The position numbers and the translations under genes are program-made. From the NCBI RefSeq assembly GCF_003946545.1, contig NZ_RHOA01000006.1, positions 40,251-104,250 on the forward strand: DNA of 64,000 nt, read 5' to 3'. Source of the stretch: Levilactobacillus tangyuanensis. GTDB lineage: Bacteria > Bacillota > Bacilli > Lactobacillales > Lactobacillaceae. Within the stretch, counting starts at the first letter, position 1. Each line of letters starts with the position of its first letter. The notes below the pieces were generated by a model. It was not told where the DNA came from and did no database searches. It saw nothing but the letters and a program-made list of their open reading frames with translations. Shown here one piece after another: positions 25,018-33,511 of the stretch.

Positions 25018-26403
25018 TTAGCGGTCTCTTTCGGGTAGACTGGCCGCCTGACTCGCATCGTGGAAGGCGCCCCAGGCGAAGCCGATGCCAAAGCCAATAA
25101 GCGTCGGCACCAACCAGCCCAGACCGAGGCTCGCAAAGGGTAAATATTGATGATAGATACCCAACGCGGTATGAATCGGCGTGAATTGGCTAATCATGGC
25201 CGGTGCACTGTTGAGCATGTCGAGAACGGCTGGAATAATGGTGAACGCCATCGTGACCTTGTAGATGGTCCCGGCGTATGGGCGTTTCGAAACCGTTAAC
25301 GATAGCCCAATCAGCGCCAGGGCCAATGGGTACATCAGCATCAGCACGGGTAGCGACCAGGTGATGATGGTGTCCAGCCCGGCATTCGCAACCAGGAAGG
25401 ACAGGATCGTGGTGACCCGTAGCCAGGCCCGGTAACTGACCTTGGGAAACAGCTTATGGAAGTCTTGGGCAAATGAGGAAACCAGACCAATCGCGGTGGT
25501 CAGCACGCCGAGTGTCACCAGGGCGCCTAGTAAAAGTGTGCCGACGCTGCTGAAGTAATGCCCGACAATTTGGGATAAGGCCGTGCCACCGTTCGCGGAT
25601 AACTTTAATTGACTCATGCTCAGGGCGCCGAGTAAAACTAGGCCAAAGTAGATGAGCACCTCTAACGAAATACTGATAATCCCGGCCTTTGCGGTTAACT
25701 TGGTCAGCTCACGCCCCTCATAACCCAGGCCGCGAATGGCGTGAATCAGGGTGACGCTCAGCGCCAGTAAGGCCACGGCGTCCAAAGTGTTGTAGCCTTC
25801 CAGGAGGCCACCAATCGTGGCGTTAGCCTGGTAAGTGGCGGTCGGCGCCTGCGACAAGTTCCCCATTGGTTTCAGGAAGGCCACGATGAAGACGATGGCC
25901 AGCAGTGTCAAGAACCCCACGTTAAGGTATTTCCCAACAATCTTTAGCAGATGTTGTTGATGAGTGGCGGCCAGGTAGGTGACCGCAAAGAACAGGCCGG
26001 TAAAGAGCAACATGCCCAGTGTGGACCAATGCTTAGGGATAAACGGCTGAACGGCCATTTCATAGGCGGTGGCAGCGGTCCGGGGCGTGGCGAAGAAGGG
26101 ACCGATGGTCAGGTGAACCAGAATGAGGAAGATGGCGGCGGCATGCTTGCCAACGGGACGAGCAAGGTCTAAGAGGCCATCACTCTTGGTCACAACCACG
26201 GCCAGAATCGCCAGTAACGGAAACAGCGACCCCGAGATCGCAAAGCCCAATGCGGCCAGGAACCAATTTGACCCGGCCATCTGTCCCAGGTGAACGGGAA
26301 AAATCAGGTTGCCGGAACCGAAGAACATGCCGAAGATTAAGGAACTGACGACTAGTAATTGACCCCAACTTTTTTTCGGTGCTGCATTTAATTCTTTCAT
26401 CAT
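25018..26403 (-). CDS. brnQ: Branched-chain amino acid transporter 1 (valine-controlled)
   Basis: LIVCS-family cation symporter for Leu/Ile/Val, about 461 residues and 12 helices. Conserved start: LLVVSSLIFGMFFGSGNLIFPVHLGQ. GGAGG precedes two adjacent ATGs (26403 and 26400), and either could be used. It is preceded by a T-box whose specifier reads GUU, valine. It is a paralogue of the gene at 26760, from which it is separated only by its own leader. Valine-starvation induction is inferred from the leader. Confidence 0.93.
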   Translation of the reverse strand: MMKELNAAPKKSWGQLLVVSSLIFGMFFGSGNLIFPVHLGQMAGSNWFLAALGFAISGSLFPLLAILAVVVTKSDGLLDLARPVGKHAAAIFLILVHLTIGPFFATPRTAATAYEMAVQPFIPKHWSTLGMLLFTGLFFAVTYLAATHQQHLLKIVGKYLNVGFLTLLAIVFIVAFLKPMGNLSQAPTATYQANATIGGLLEGYNTLDAVALLALSVTLIHAIRGLGYEGRELTKLTAKAGIISISLEVLIYFGLVLLGALSMSQLKLSANGGTALSQIVGHYFSSVGTLLLGALVTLGVLTTAIGLVSSFAQDFHKLFPKVSYRAWLRVTTILSFLVANAGLDTIITWSLPVLMLMYPLALALIGLSLTVSKRPYAGTIYKVTMAFTIIPAVLDMLNSAPAMISQFTPIHTALGIYHQYLPFASLGLGWLVPTLIGFGIGFAWGAFHDASQAASLPERDR

Positions 26404-26429
26404 CAATTCCTCCATATCACTAATTTTTA

Positions 26430-26702
26430 CCCGTAAACGTCAAAAGAGCCCTCTTCCCACGAATGGGAAAAGGGCTCTACAAGTAGAACGGTACCACCTT
26501 TTTGTGATGGCAAGCCACCACACTCATCACGGACTAACATCCGCTAGCCAAATAATGGTGGCCACCACGACAGCCTTAGCAACTGCCGAACTCGGAATTA
26601 ACCTTCACGAACCCTTGGTGGTCACTTTGCACTAACCGTGACTCCCTAAGCACCAATGAATCCGCTACTACTTTCTTCAACGTTTTATAAGTATTGTTGA
26701 GT
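26430..26702 (-). promoter_or_regulatory. Valine T-box riboswitch leader of brnQ1
   Basis: Minus-strand leader with T-box sequence AAGGTGGTACCGTTC and terminator stem AGAGCCC...GGGCTCTTTT. In stem I, GTGAA plus one base is followed by GTT and A, giving the specifier GUU (Val). The distance from terminator to start codon is only about 40 bases. Confidence 0.85.
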
Positions 26703-26731
26703 ATCATATAGCCTCGATTATTAAAAGTCAA
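26703..26731 (-). promoter_or_regulatory. Promoter of the brnQ1 leader
   Basis: Minus strand: TTGACT (26726-26731), 17-base spacer, TATGAT (26703-26708). Confidence 0.85.
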
Positions 26732-26759
26732 TGGGTAAATTAAAATTAAATGAGAAATC

Positions 26760-28139
26760 CTATTGGTCACTATCCACCATGGTTGCCTGACTAGCCCACC
26801 GGAAATGCCCCCAAACCAGGCTAACCACGAACCCAACCAGGGTTGGCACCATCCAGCCCAAACCAAGACTGGCAAACGGCACGACCCCATGGTAGAATGC
26901 CAAGGCTGCGTGAACTGGCGCCAAGTTGGTCACGACTGCGGGCGCTGCGTTCAGCATGTCGAGTACCGCTGGTAAGACCGTAAAAGCGATGGTGAACTTG
27001 TAAACTAAACCGGCGTAAGGCCGCTTGGCAACCGTCAAGGAAACCAGGATTAAGGCCAGTGATAGTGGGTATAACAACATCAGGACGGGTAACGACCAAG
27101 CGATGATGGTATCCAAGCCCGCATTGGCCACCACGAATGAAACAAACGTCGTCAGTCGCAGCCAGAAGAGATAGCTGACCTTAGGAAACAACTTGTGGAA
27201 GTCTTGGGCGAAGGACGTTACCAGCCCCAGCGCCGTGGTGAAGACCCCCAGCGTCACCAGGACACCCAGGAATAGGGTCTCAAAGTTACTGAAATAATGA
27301 CCGACGATGGCGGACAATGCTACCCCACCATTGGCGGAGAGCTTGAGCTGACTCATGCTGAAGGCCCCTAGTAGAACTAAGCCGAAGTAGATGGCGATTT
27401 CTAAAACGATGCTTAACGTTCCGGCTTGAGCGGTTAACTTAGTCAAGGCCCGATCACGGTAACCCAGGCCGCGAACCGCGTGCACAAACGTCACACTCAA
27501 GGCCAATAGGGCTACGGCATCAACCGTGTTGTAGCCTTCCAGGAGACCACTGATCGTGGCGTTGGTTTGGTAGGCCACGGTTGGCGTATGTTGGAGACTG
27601 CCCATGGGATTGAAGAAGGCCACAACGAACAGGATGGCCAACATGCCCAGGAAGAAGGCATTTAAATACTTGCCGACAACCTTCAAGAGATTACTCTGAT
27701 GGGTTGCAAGGACGTAAGCCGCTCCGAAGAACAGACCCGTGAAGACCAGCATGCCAACGGTCGTGAACCGCTTAGGTAGGAACGGTTGTACGGCCATTTC
27801 ATACGCCGTTGCGGCCGTCCGGGGCGTCCCGAAGAAGGGCCCGATAGTCAAATGAACTAAGACCAGGAAGACCGCCGCATAGTGCCGACCCACTGGCTTG
27901 GCGAGATCGAACAGGCCATCGCTCTTGGTCACCACCACTGCTAGGATGGCGAGGAGTGGAAACAGGGACCCCGAAACTGCGAACCCTAATGCCGCCATGA
28001 ACCAGTTATGGCCGGCCATTTGCCCTAAATGAACGGGGAAGATTAGGTTCCCTGAACCGAAGAACATCCCAAAAATCAGGGAGCTCACCACTAATAATTG
28101 CCGAAAACTTTTCTTTGGTGTCACTACTGCTTCTTCCAT
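26760..28139 (-). CDS. brnQ: Branched-chain amino acid transporter 2 (isoleucine-controlled)
   Basis: LIVCS-family transporter of 459 residues, highly similar to brnQ1 along its whole length (same SSLIFGMFFGSGNLIFPVHLGQ start). The ATG at 28139 follows GGAGG by seven bases. Its T-box specifier is AUC, isoleucine, so the two paralogues should respond to different starvation signals. The leader is unusual: a 180-bp structured element lies between the T-box terminator and the ribosome site. Confidence 0.93.
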   Translation of the reverse strand: MEEAVVTPKKSFRQLLVVSSLIFGMFFGSGNLIFPVHLGQMAGHNWFMAALGFAVSGSLFPLLAILAVVVTKSDGLFDLAKPVGRHYAAVFLVLVHLTIGPFFGTPRTAATAYEMAVQPFLPKRFTTVGMLVFTGLFFGAAYVLATHQSNLLKVVGKYLNAFFLGMLAILFVVAFFNPMGSLQHTPTVAYQTNATISGLLEGYNTVDAVALLALSVTFVHAVRGLGYRDRALTKLTAQAGTLSIVLEIAIYFGLVLLGAFSMSQLKLSANGGVALSAIVGHYFSNFETLFLGVLVTLGVFTTALGLVTSFAQDFHKLFPKVSYLFWLRLTTFVSFVVANAGLDTIIAWSLPVLMLLYPLSLALILVSLTVAKRPYAGLVYKFTIAFTVLPAVLDMLNAAPAVVTNLAPVHAALAFYHGVVPFASLGLGWMVPTLVGFVVSLVWGHFRWASQATMVDSDQ

Positions 28140-28186
28140 TGTTCATTCCTCCACTCGTTTTTTGTTTCGATTGGGTACGATATTGA

Positions 28187-28365
28187 CCGCCGACGGCGGT
28201 TAGGGTTACGTCCTATGGGGCCCGTCCGAAGCCATAAAGCGGTCTTCGAACTCGTTGGTCAGCCCCGCCAGGACCGCAGGTCTGACCGACGGCCCGTGGT
28301 GTAAAGCCGGCAATTCACCGCCTTAACACCACCGTCACAGGACTTCACCCTAACCGCCTCTGGCT
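28187..28365 (+). repeat. Structured intergenic element, type D, copy 1, inside brnQ2 leader
   Basis: Begins GCCGACGGC and closes with GCGGTTAGGGT/ACCCTAACCGC and GTCCT/AGGAC. Arms are CGAAG/CTTCG, TTGGTCAG/CTGACCGA and GTGGTGT/AACACCAC. It ends TGGCTAAGAT, like type A ends. It lies in the brnQ2 mRNA leader in antisense orientation to the copy numbering used here. Confidence 0.75.
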
Positions 28366-28461
28366 AAGATCCAGCATTTCAACTACTCAGTTGTCACCTG
28401 AATACTTACTGGGTCTCTGTTGCTTAACTACTTTTGTGTCGACTCCTTCACCATCTTTATT

Positions 28462-28739
28462 ACCCTAAAACGTCAAAAAGAGCCCTCTTCCCACTATGGG
28501 AAAAGGGCTCTACGAGTAGAACGGTACCACCTTTTTGTGGTCGCCGTAGCCACCACACTCATCACGGACCAACATCCGCTAGCCAGGTAATGGTGGCAAC
28601 CACGATAGCCTACTGATTCAGCATCGAACTCGGAAATGATTTTCACTTACGCTTGACGGTCACTTTTCACTAGACGTGACTCACTGGGCATCGCTGCGCT
28701 CGCTACTTTTTTCCTCAACGTTTTTAAGTATTGTTACGT
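28462..28739 (-). promoter_or_regulatory. Isoleucine T-box riboswitch leader of brnQ2
   Basis: Minus-strand leader with T-box AAGGTGGTACCGTTC and terminator stem AGAGCCC...GGGCTCTTTTTT. Stem I: loop-E AGTA pairs across from GTGAA. One base later comes ATC followed by A, with helix GGAAA/TTTCC closing the loop. The specifier is AUC (Ile). Confidence 0.88.
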
Positions 28740-28768
28740 AGTATAGGACAATGATGATTAAAATGCAA
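28740..28768 (-). promoter_or_regulatory. Promoter of the brnQ2 leader
   Basis: Minus strand: TTGCAT (28763-28768), 17-base spacer, TATACT (28740-28745). Confidence 0.85.
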
Positions 28769-28812
28769 TGAGAAAATTAAAGAATTAGCCATAATTTTTA
28801 TATCATTCAAAT

Positions 28813-29751
28813 TTAGTCTTCAAAAAAGTCTTTATCAATCTCAAACAACTCTAGATTCTTCTTCACTTGAACGCCCACTCGGTACTGAAGCATGAGGTCA
28901 GTCAGCTGAATCCCATCGACCAGAACAATTGAAAATTCTCGGGCCGTTTCGACAGCCGCGGCTGAAAACCCCGAAGTGGTAATAAAGACCCCTCGATCGG
29001 CATGATTCCGAGATAGTGCCCCATAAAAGGAATCAATCGCCGGTCGTAAAACTTTGCTGTCTTTGTTATATCTTTTAGCCTGAACATAAACAGTACTGGT
29101 CCCTAGTGCATCTTGGTTAATCACACCGTCTATACCGCCATCATTGGATTGTTGCGTCACCCATGCCGAGCCATTTGGCCCCTTGTAACCCATCGCAACT
29201 AACAATTTAACCACTAATTCTTCAAAAAACTCCGGCTCTGACTCCATAATCTTCTGTAAGAGACTAGTCGCGACTTCATCGTTATAGGCTTCTACCTGTT
29301 GCGATAACATTTCAGAAGCCGGGAGCTCTTCCGAAACATCCGACCCGACACTCAATTTTCGACCCTGTCGTTCTTTGAGTTCTGCGAGATGTTGAACATA
29401 TAGCGGTTGTGCATGAATCAATTTTCGATTAATTTCATCTGGTCCATCAAGTAACTTTCGACCCAACTCCGTAACCTGATAATACCCACGACGAGTCCGA
29501 TCCAATATTCCTGCGGTACTCAATTCACTAATTGTCCAACCTACACGATCTTCAATAATATTAATGCTACTGGTCCTTGAGTACATGAGTAACCGCAAGT
29601 CGGCGGGCAATTCCAAATCATCGGCAACCGCAATCTTGAGTTTCTTACCCTGCCATTCCCCTTGTCTTTCTGTGAAGCGCAAAACAATTGGTGCCAAGGC
29701 ATCCCAGGTCGGTAAACCGTGCTTGCCAATTTTCAAATCCCGATAATTCAT
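28813..29751 (-). CDS. mrr: Mrr-type restriction endonuclease, orphan
   Basis: Type IV-like restriction enzyme of 312 residues expected to cut modified DNA. The N-terminal winged-helix domain (Mrr_N; LPTWDALAPIVLRF to about residue 100) is followed by a PD-(D/E)XK-like nuclease core. There the Asp of NDGGIDGVI and the QAK of VYVQAKRY are visible, and the C-terminal end is RGVFITTSGFS. No methyltransferase or other restriction gene is adjacent. The gene is visibly more AT-rich than its neighbours, suggesting acquisition. AAGGAGG lies 11 bases before the ATG. A TATAAT at 29846-29851 is the likely -10. Confidence 0.9.
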   Translation of the reverse strand: MNYRDLKIGKHGLPTWDALAPIVLRFTERQGEWQGKKLKIAVADDLELPADLRLLMYSRTSSINIIEDRVGWTISELSTAGILDRTRRGYYQVTELGRKLLDGPDEINRKLIHAQPLYVQHLAELKERQGRKLSVGSDVSEELPASEMLSQQVEAYNDEVATSLLQKIMESEPEFFEELVVKLLVAMGYKGPNGSAWVTQQSNDGGIDGVINQDALGTSTVYVQAKRYNKDSKVLRPAIDSFYGALSRNHADRGVFITTSGFSAAAVETAREFSIVLVDGIQLTDLMLQYRVGVQVKKNLELFEIDKDFFED

Positions 29752-29867
29752 CTCAACAGCTTCCTCCTTGAGGGTACTCAGCCAGAACCATAATAATTCT
29801 GTCTAATGCTGAAAATAAATCAGCAAAACCAGTGTTAATACTTGAATTATACCACGCCAATCGCAGT

Positions 29868-29904
29868 AAAAAAGGTGACGAAATACATTCTCGTCACCTT
29901 TTCA
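29868..29904 (-). terminator. Terminator of the LRR surface protein gene
   Basis: AAAAGGTGACG (minus strand) pairs with CGTCACCTTTT around GAGAATGTATTT-type loop and runs into TTTTTT. The mrr -10 box lies just beyond. Confidence 0.8.
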
Positions 29905-29917
29905 TGTTCAAAACTAT

Positions 29918-29989
29918 TTAGTTCCGTTTCCGGTATACCAACGTCCCCAAGCTCCCAATCAACACGGCCAGCCCGACTATTGTCGATGA
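29918..29989 (-). pseudogene. Vestigial second cell-wall anchor tail
   Basis: Directly after the stop of the LRR protein, a different frame reads 24 codons ending in VGLAVLIGSLGTLVYRKRN and a stop. This is a hydrophobic helix plus basic tail, exactly the end of a sortase-anchored protein. A TAA precedes it in frame and no start or ribosome site exists. It is probably the scar of a deleted or recombined neighbour gene. Confidence 0.5.
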
Positions 29990-32043
29990 CGCTTAAACCA
30001 CCAGCCACCAAGGCCGGCAACCAAGACTAGCCATCCCAACCAACGAATCGGGGTCGTCTGTTCATTCGTCGCTGGCAGGGCCACAGGCCGGTTCTCAGGC
30101 TTAGTCGCCGTGGCAAACGCACTCCCAGTATGAATCGGCAACGTTGCGGCCGAACCGTTTCCCGTCGCCGTCCCGTTTCCGGCTGGCACGACTGGTTTGG
30201 TCGGTTCGGTCCCATCACCTTGCCCGCCAGTCACCGCATTAGGCGCATACGTATAGGTCACGTCCGCCGGCTGCTCGCCAAAAATTCCGGTGGCATTCGT
30301 TGGCTGGCCGACCAGATGATAGCCAGTCAGCGGCAGGGGCCGTGTCTCATAAGCATTCCCCACCTGACCCGTAACACTGGTATCGCCATGAACGGCAATT
30401 CCCGCAGCGGTCTGGTAATGTACTATCACGCGGCCCTGTTTAATGACCGGTGGGGTTGGGGTTGGCGTCGGCCCCGGGGCCGGCGTGGGATTCGGGGTCG
30501 GTTGTGGATTAGGGGTCGGACTGGGCGTTGGCGGAGTGACCGGCGGTACAATGACCGGTTTCCGATAAACATAGGTCACCGTGATCGCTTCTTCGCCAAA
30601 CGTCCCCTGGGCGTTACCAGGAGTCTTCGTCAGCTCGTAACCCGGGACAGTAGCGGCCGGCGCCTGATAGGCATCGCCGATATCCCCCTGCAAGATTTGA
30701 CTGGCCGCTAGTTCGTGGCCCTGTTCATCCTGATACTTTACCGTGACCGGCTCGGCGGCATCGCCGATATCGTATCTTTGAATAATCCAGAAGAAATAGC
30801 CATCTTTCACGTACTTCGCAACTAAGAAATAATAGTTGCCGGCCTGATCGCCCCCCTCGGGAAACAGGGCCTGATCGGTAATATTCGTGAAGTCGAGTCC
30901 TCCTTTGCCGTCCTCAGTGACGTCACCACCCTGGGTGTACCAGAAGGTCACACCCTCACCGCCGTCGCTCAAGGCACCCCCCACATAGTGGTGAATCAAA
31001 TACGTATCCACTAGGTGCTGTTCAACACCCGTGACCAGATCGCCGTTTTGTAAATGAATCGGAACCGTCAAGTGAGCCGCATGCGTCCACGAGTTAACCT
31101 TGATGGGATCTGGAAATATGTACTGATACGTCTGATTCTCACTGACCCCGGCCGGAATATTCTTCAGGCTTGAAAAATCCGCGATGAAGTTATCATGGAG
31201 TTGCAGCTCCGTGAGGTTGGTGAGCCCCGCCAATGGCGTCACATCACTGATTTGGTTATTACTCAGCCATAACGTTTTTAATTGCGTCAGATTCCTTAGC
31301 GGCGAAACGTTCTTAATATTACCGAAGTTATGGTAAGGGGCTGCATCCGTACCCCCACCGCCCATCATGAGCGTTTCCAAATTTGTGGCGTATTCCAGTC
31401 CATCAAGAAGATAGTCTTCACCGCCCGGATTGTAGGTCGACTCACCATTCTCGCCGCCGTAATAACCGACGAATAATTCTTTTAACCGCTTCATATCAGC
31501 CTTCGTAATATCGGCGACTGAATGCCAAGTCTTGTCGTCATCCGGTACTGGAATGAGATGGGTCAATTGATAAAAGATGGCCCGTTGGAGCCGCTTATTC
31601 GGCATCCACTGATCAATCGACTCAGTGGACCGCTTGTCGTCCTCACGGGGTTGGCGCGGCTTAGTTGCGGCCGGCGTGGCTGGTTTCTTAGGTTCGTCTG
31701 GTTTCCTAGGCGTGTCCACGGCTTCTACGGTCGCTGCTTCACTCGTAGCGACAGCCTCTGACTCGGCCGTCGCGGACTCGGTTACTTCCGCTGCTGGCCT
31801 TGGTTCACGGCGATTCTCTTCACGCGATCCATCCGACACAGCTGAGCTCCCCAAGCGCCCCTCTCCTGATCGGCCTGATTCCGATTCTACCGGCGTCTGC
31901 TCGACGGTTGCCGGAGTCGCCGCTAGGGCGGCCACCGGTGTGATGAGTTGCCCGCCAATTTCCGTTAAAATAACCGCGGCAACCATCCAGCTTTTTATGT
32001 GTCGTGTTGCTCGATAGCGACTGACTTCTGCTCCCCAATGCAT
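29977..32043 (-). CDS. Cell-wall-anchored LRR/MucBP surface protein
   Basis: Secreted protein of 688 residues. A long signal peptide (about 1-42, ending VAALAATP) is followed by a low-complexity Glu/Ser/Ala/Lys region. Then come internalin-like leucine-rich repeats (LKTLWLSNNQISDVTPLAGL and LTELQLHDNFIADFSSL), two MucBP-type repeats (starting VTVKYQDEQGH and RVIVHYQTAAG) and a Pro/Thr-Pro spacer. The C terminus has LPATNE, a hydrophobic helix and KRHRQ. LPATNE fits the LPxTxE sorting form seen in some lactobacilli. The role is likely adhesion. The ATG at 32043 follows AGGAGG. A frame to 32118 lacks a ribosome site. Confidence 0.85.
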   Translation of the reverse strand: MHWGAEVSRYRATRHIKSWMVAAVILTEIGGQLITPVAALAATPATVEQTPVESESGRSGEGRLGSSAVSDGSREENRREPRPAAEVTESATAESEAVATSEAATVEAVDTPRKPDEPKKPATPAATKPRQPREDDKRSTESIDQWMPNKRLQRAIFYQLTHLIPVPDDDKTWHSVADITKADMKRLKELFVGYYGGENGESTYNPGGEDYLLDGLEYATNLETLMMGGGGTDAAPYHNFGNIKNVSPLRNLTQLKTLWLSNNQISDVTPLAGLTNLTELQLHDNFIADFSSLKNIPAGVSENQTYQYIFPDPIKVNSWTHAAHLTVPIHLQNGDLVTGVEQHLVDTYLIHHYVGGALSDGGEGVTFWYTQGGDVTEDGKGGLDFTNITDQALFPEGGDQAGNYYFLVAKYVKDGYFFWIIQRYDIGDAAEPVTVKYQDEQGHELAASQILQGDIGDAYQAPAATVPGYELTKTPGNAQGTFGEEAITVTYVYRKPVIVPPVTPPTPSPTPNPQPTPNPTPAPGPTPTPTPPVIKQGRVIVHYQTAAGIAVHGDTSVTGQVGNAYETRPLPLTGYHLVGQPTNATGIFGEQPADVTYTYAPNAVTGGQGDGTEPTKPVVPAGNGTATGNGSAATLPIHTGSAFATATKPENRPVALPATNEQTTPIRWLGWLVLVAGLGGWWFKRHRQ

Positions 32044-32379
32044 GTCAAAATCCTCCTGAACCCGTGGTAATGGTTGCTGGACGCCACTGATTACCACAGA
32101 AAAATTATGATTGCTCATCTGTTATGAGCTGATTTCAGTATATCGAAGTTCGTTTTTAATTTCTATAGGTTATTAACATTTTATATTGTGCCTAACCGAT
32201 GATTTATTTGAGCATTGATTGATCATCGATACCAATGGTCCGATAGATTATCCCATCGATCCAATTAATCACGACTAGCCTTCCATAAATGATTGTCGCT
32301 GCCTGTTTTTCTGGTCTAAACTGGGAAACCACGTTATGATGAGACCGGTCACTTAACGGCAAAAATTGGAGGCGTCCTT
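32044..32379. other. Divergent AT-rich promoter region
   Basis: 336 bases between the divergent surface protein and GH20 genes. It must hold both promoters, but no box pair is convincing. No structured element or open frame with a ribosome site is seen. Confidence 0.4.
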
Positions 32380-33465
32380 ATGTTGGAACATCACACCCGG
32401 TTCTGGATGGTTTTGCTAATCGGCATCGGTCTATTAACCGTTGGCTTGCCAACATCCACAGCAAACGCAGCCACACCCAGTTCACAGATCAATCGGCGAC
32501 AAGGCCTCCTGATCGATCTCGGCCGCCATCCCATGACGGAACCCGACCTCAAACAGGTCATTCGCGCGGCGGCCGGCCGGCGCATCAACTACCTGGCCCT
32601 CCACCTCAGCGACAATGAGCATCTCAGTTTCCAATCAAAATATTTAGGCAATCGTGCCAGTAAAACCGTGCTCTCGCCAGCGGCCCTCAGACGCCTGGTC
32701 ACCTATGCCAATGCGCGGCACGTTCAACTGGTACCCGATGTCGATGTGCCTTCACACGCCGGCGCCATCCTGCGGCAACTCAAGAAGGCGCGCCCCAAGA
32801 CTTACCGGGCCGTTAAGCTGGATAGGGAAACCCTCAACTATACGCGTAAACAAACCAATGTTGTGGTCAAAGCCATCTATCGCGAACTCGACAGCACCTT
32901 CAGACATCAACGCACCCACGACTTTATTCTCGGTGCGGACGAGGTGCCCGGCAACACGGCCGCTTACCACACGCTAACGACTTTCATCAACGATCTGAAC
33001 CGCTATCAAAACCAACGCGGCTATGCAACGGTGATTTGGAATGACTCGATCCTGAAACGCGAATTGCTCCGCCTCAACAAAAATATTGTCGTGAACTACT
33101 GGTCCCAGTCCGGTAATCATTCGGAGACCCGGTCGTTACAGGATCGCAAGGCCAAACGGGCCTCGGTCCCCAACCTGGTCAAGGCTAAACGGAAAATTGT
33201 GAACACCAATAGTTATGCCGCTTACTACCAATTGAAATACATCGGCAACCAGCGCCACGACGATTACTTCATTAACTACTTAAAAAACCGGTACCGCCCC
33301 AACCTCTTCAACGAGATCGACAAGCACGGTCAGAATCAGAACCGTACCCTGGAACGCGGCGTCAAAACCAATGGCACGCTCGTCTGCCTCTGGGGCCACG
33401 ATTCAAAACATATTTCAACGAAACAGATCATCGGCTTTATTCAGCGATTAACGATACCAAAATAA
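32380..33465 (+). CDS. Secreted GH20-like beta-N-acetylhexosaminidase
   Basis: Exported glycoside hydrolase of 361 residues with a signal peptide (about 1-31, ending TSTANA). The TIM-barrel of family GH20 is recognisable from GLLIDLGRHPMT, then LALHLSDNEHLSFQS, DVDVPSHA, and the catalytic Asp-Glu pair in FILGADEVP (about 187-188). The catalytic domain fills almost the entire protein. Family members remove terminal N-acetylglucosamine or N-acetylgalactosamine, and here cell-wall or host glycans are candidate substrates. GGAGG lies seven bases before the ATG. It is divergent from the LRR protein gene, with a terminator shared with the convergent MFS gene. Confidence 0.85.
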   Translation: MLEHHTRFWMVLLIGIGLLTVGLPTSTANAATPSSQINRRQGLLIDLGRHPMTEPDLKQVIRAAAGRRINYLALHLSDNEHLSFQSKYLGNRASKTVLSPAALRRLVTYANARHVQLVPDVDVPSHAGAILRQLKKARPKTYRAVKLDRETLNYTRKQTNVVVKAIYRELDSTFRHQRTHDFILGADEVPGNTAAYHTLTTFINDLNRYQNQRGYATVIWNDSILKRELLRLNKNIVVNYWSQSGNHSETRSLQDRKAKRASVPNLVKAKRKIVNTNSYAAYYQLKYIGNQRHDDYFINYLKNRYRPNLFNEIDKHGQNQNRTLERGVKTNGTLVCLWGHDSKHISTKQIIGFIQRLTIPK

Positions 33466-33508
33466 AAAGCAGCGGCTCCGTCAAAAAAAGACGGCGTCGC
33501 TGTTTTTA
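33464..33508. terminator. Bidirectional terminator
   Basis: AAAAAGCAGCG and CCGTC pair with GACGG and CGCTGTTTTT around AAAAAAA, between the convergent GH20 and MFS genes. Confidence 0.85.
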
Positions 33509-33511
33509 ATC

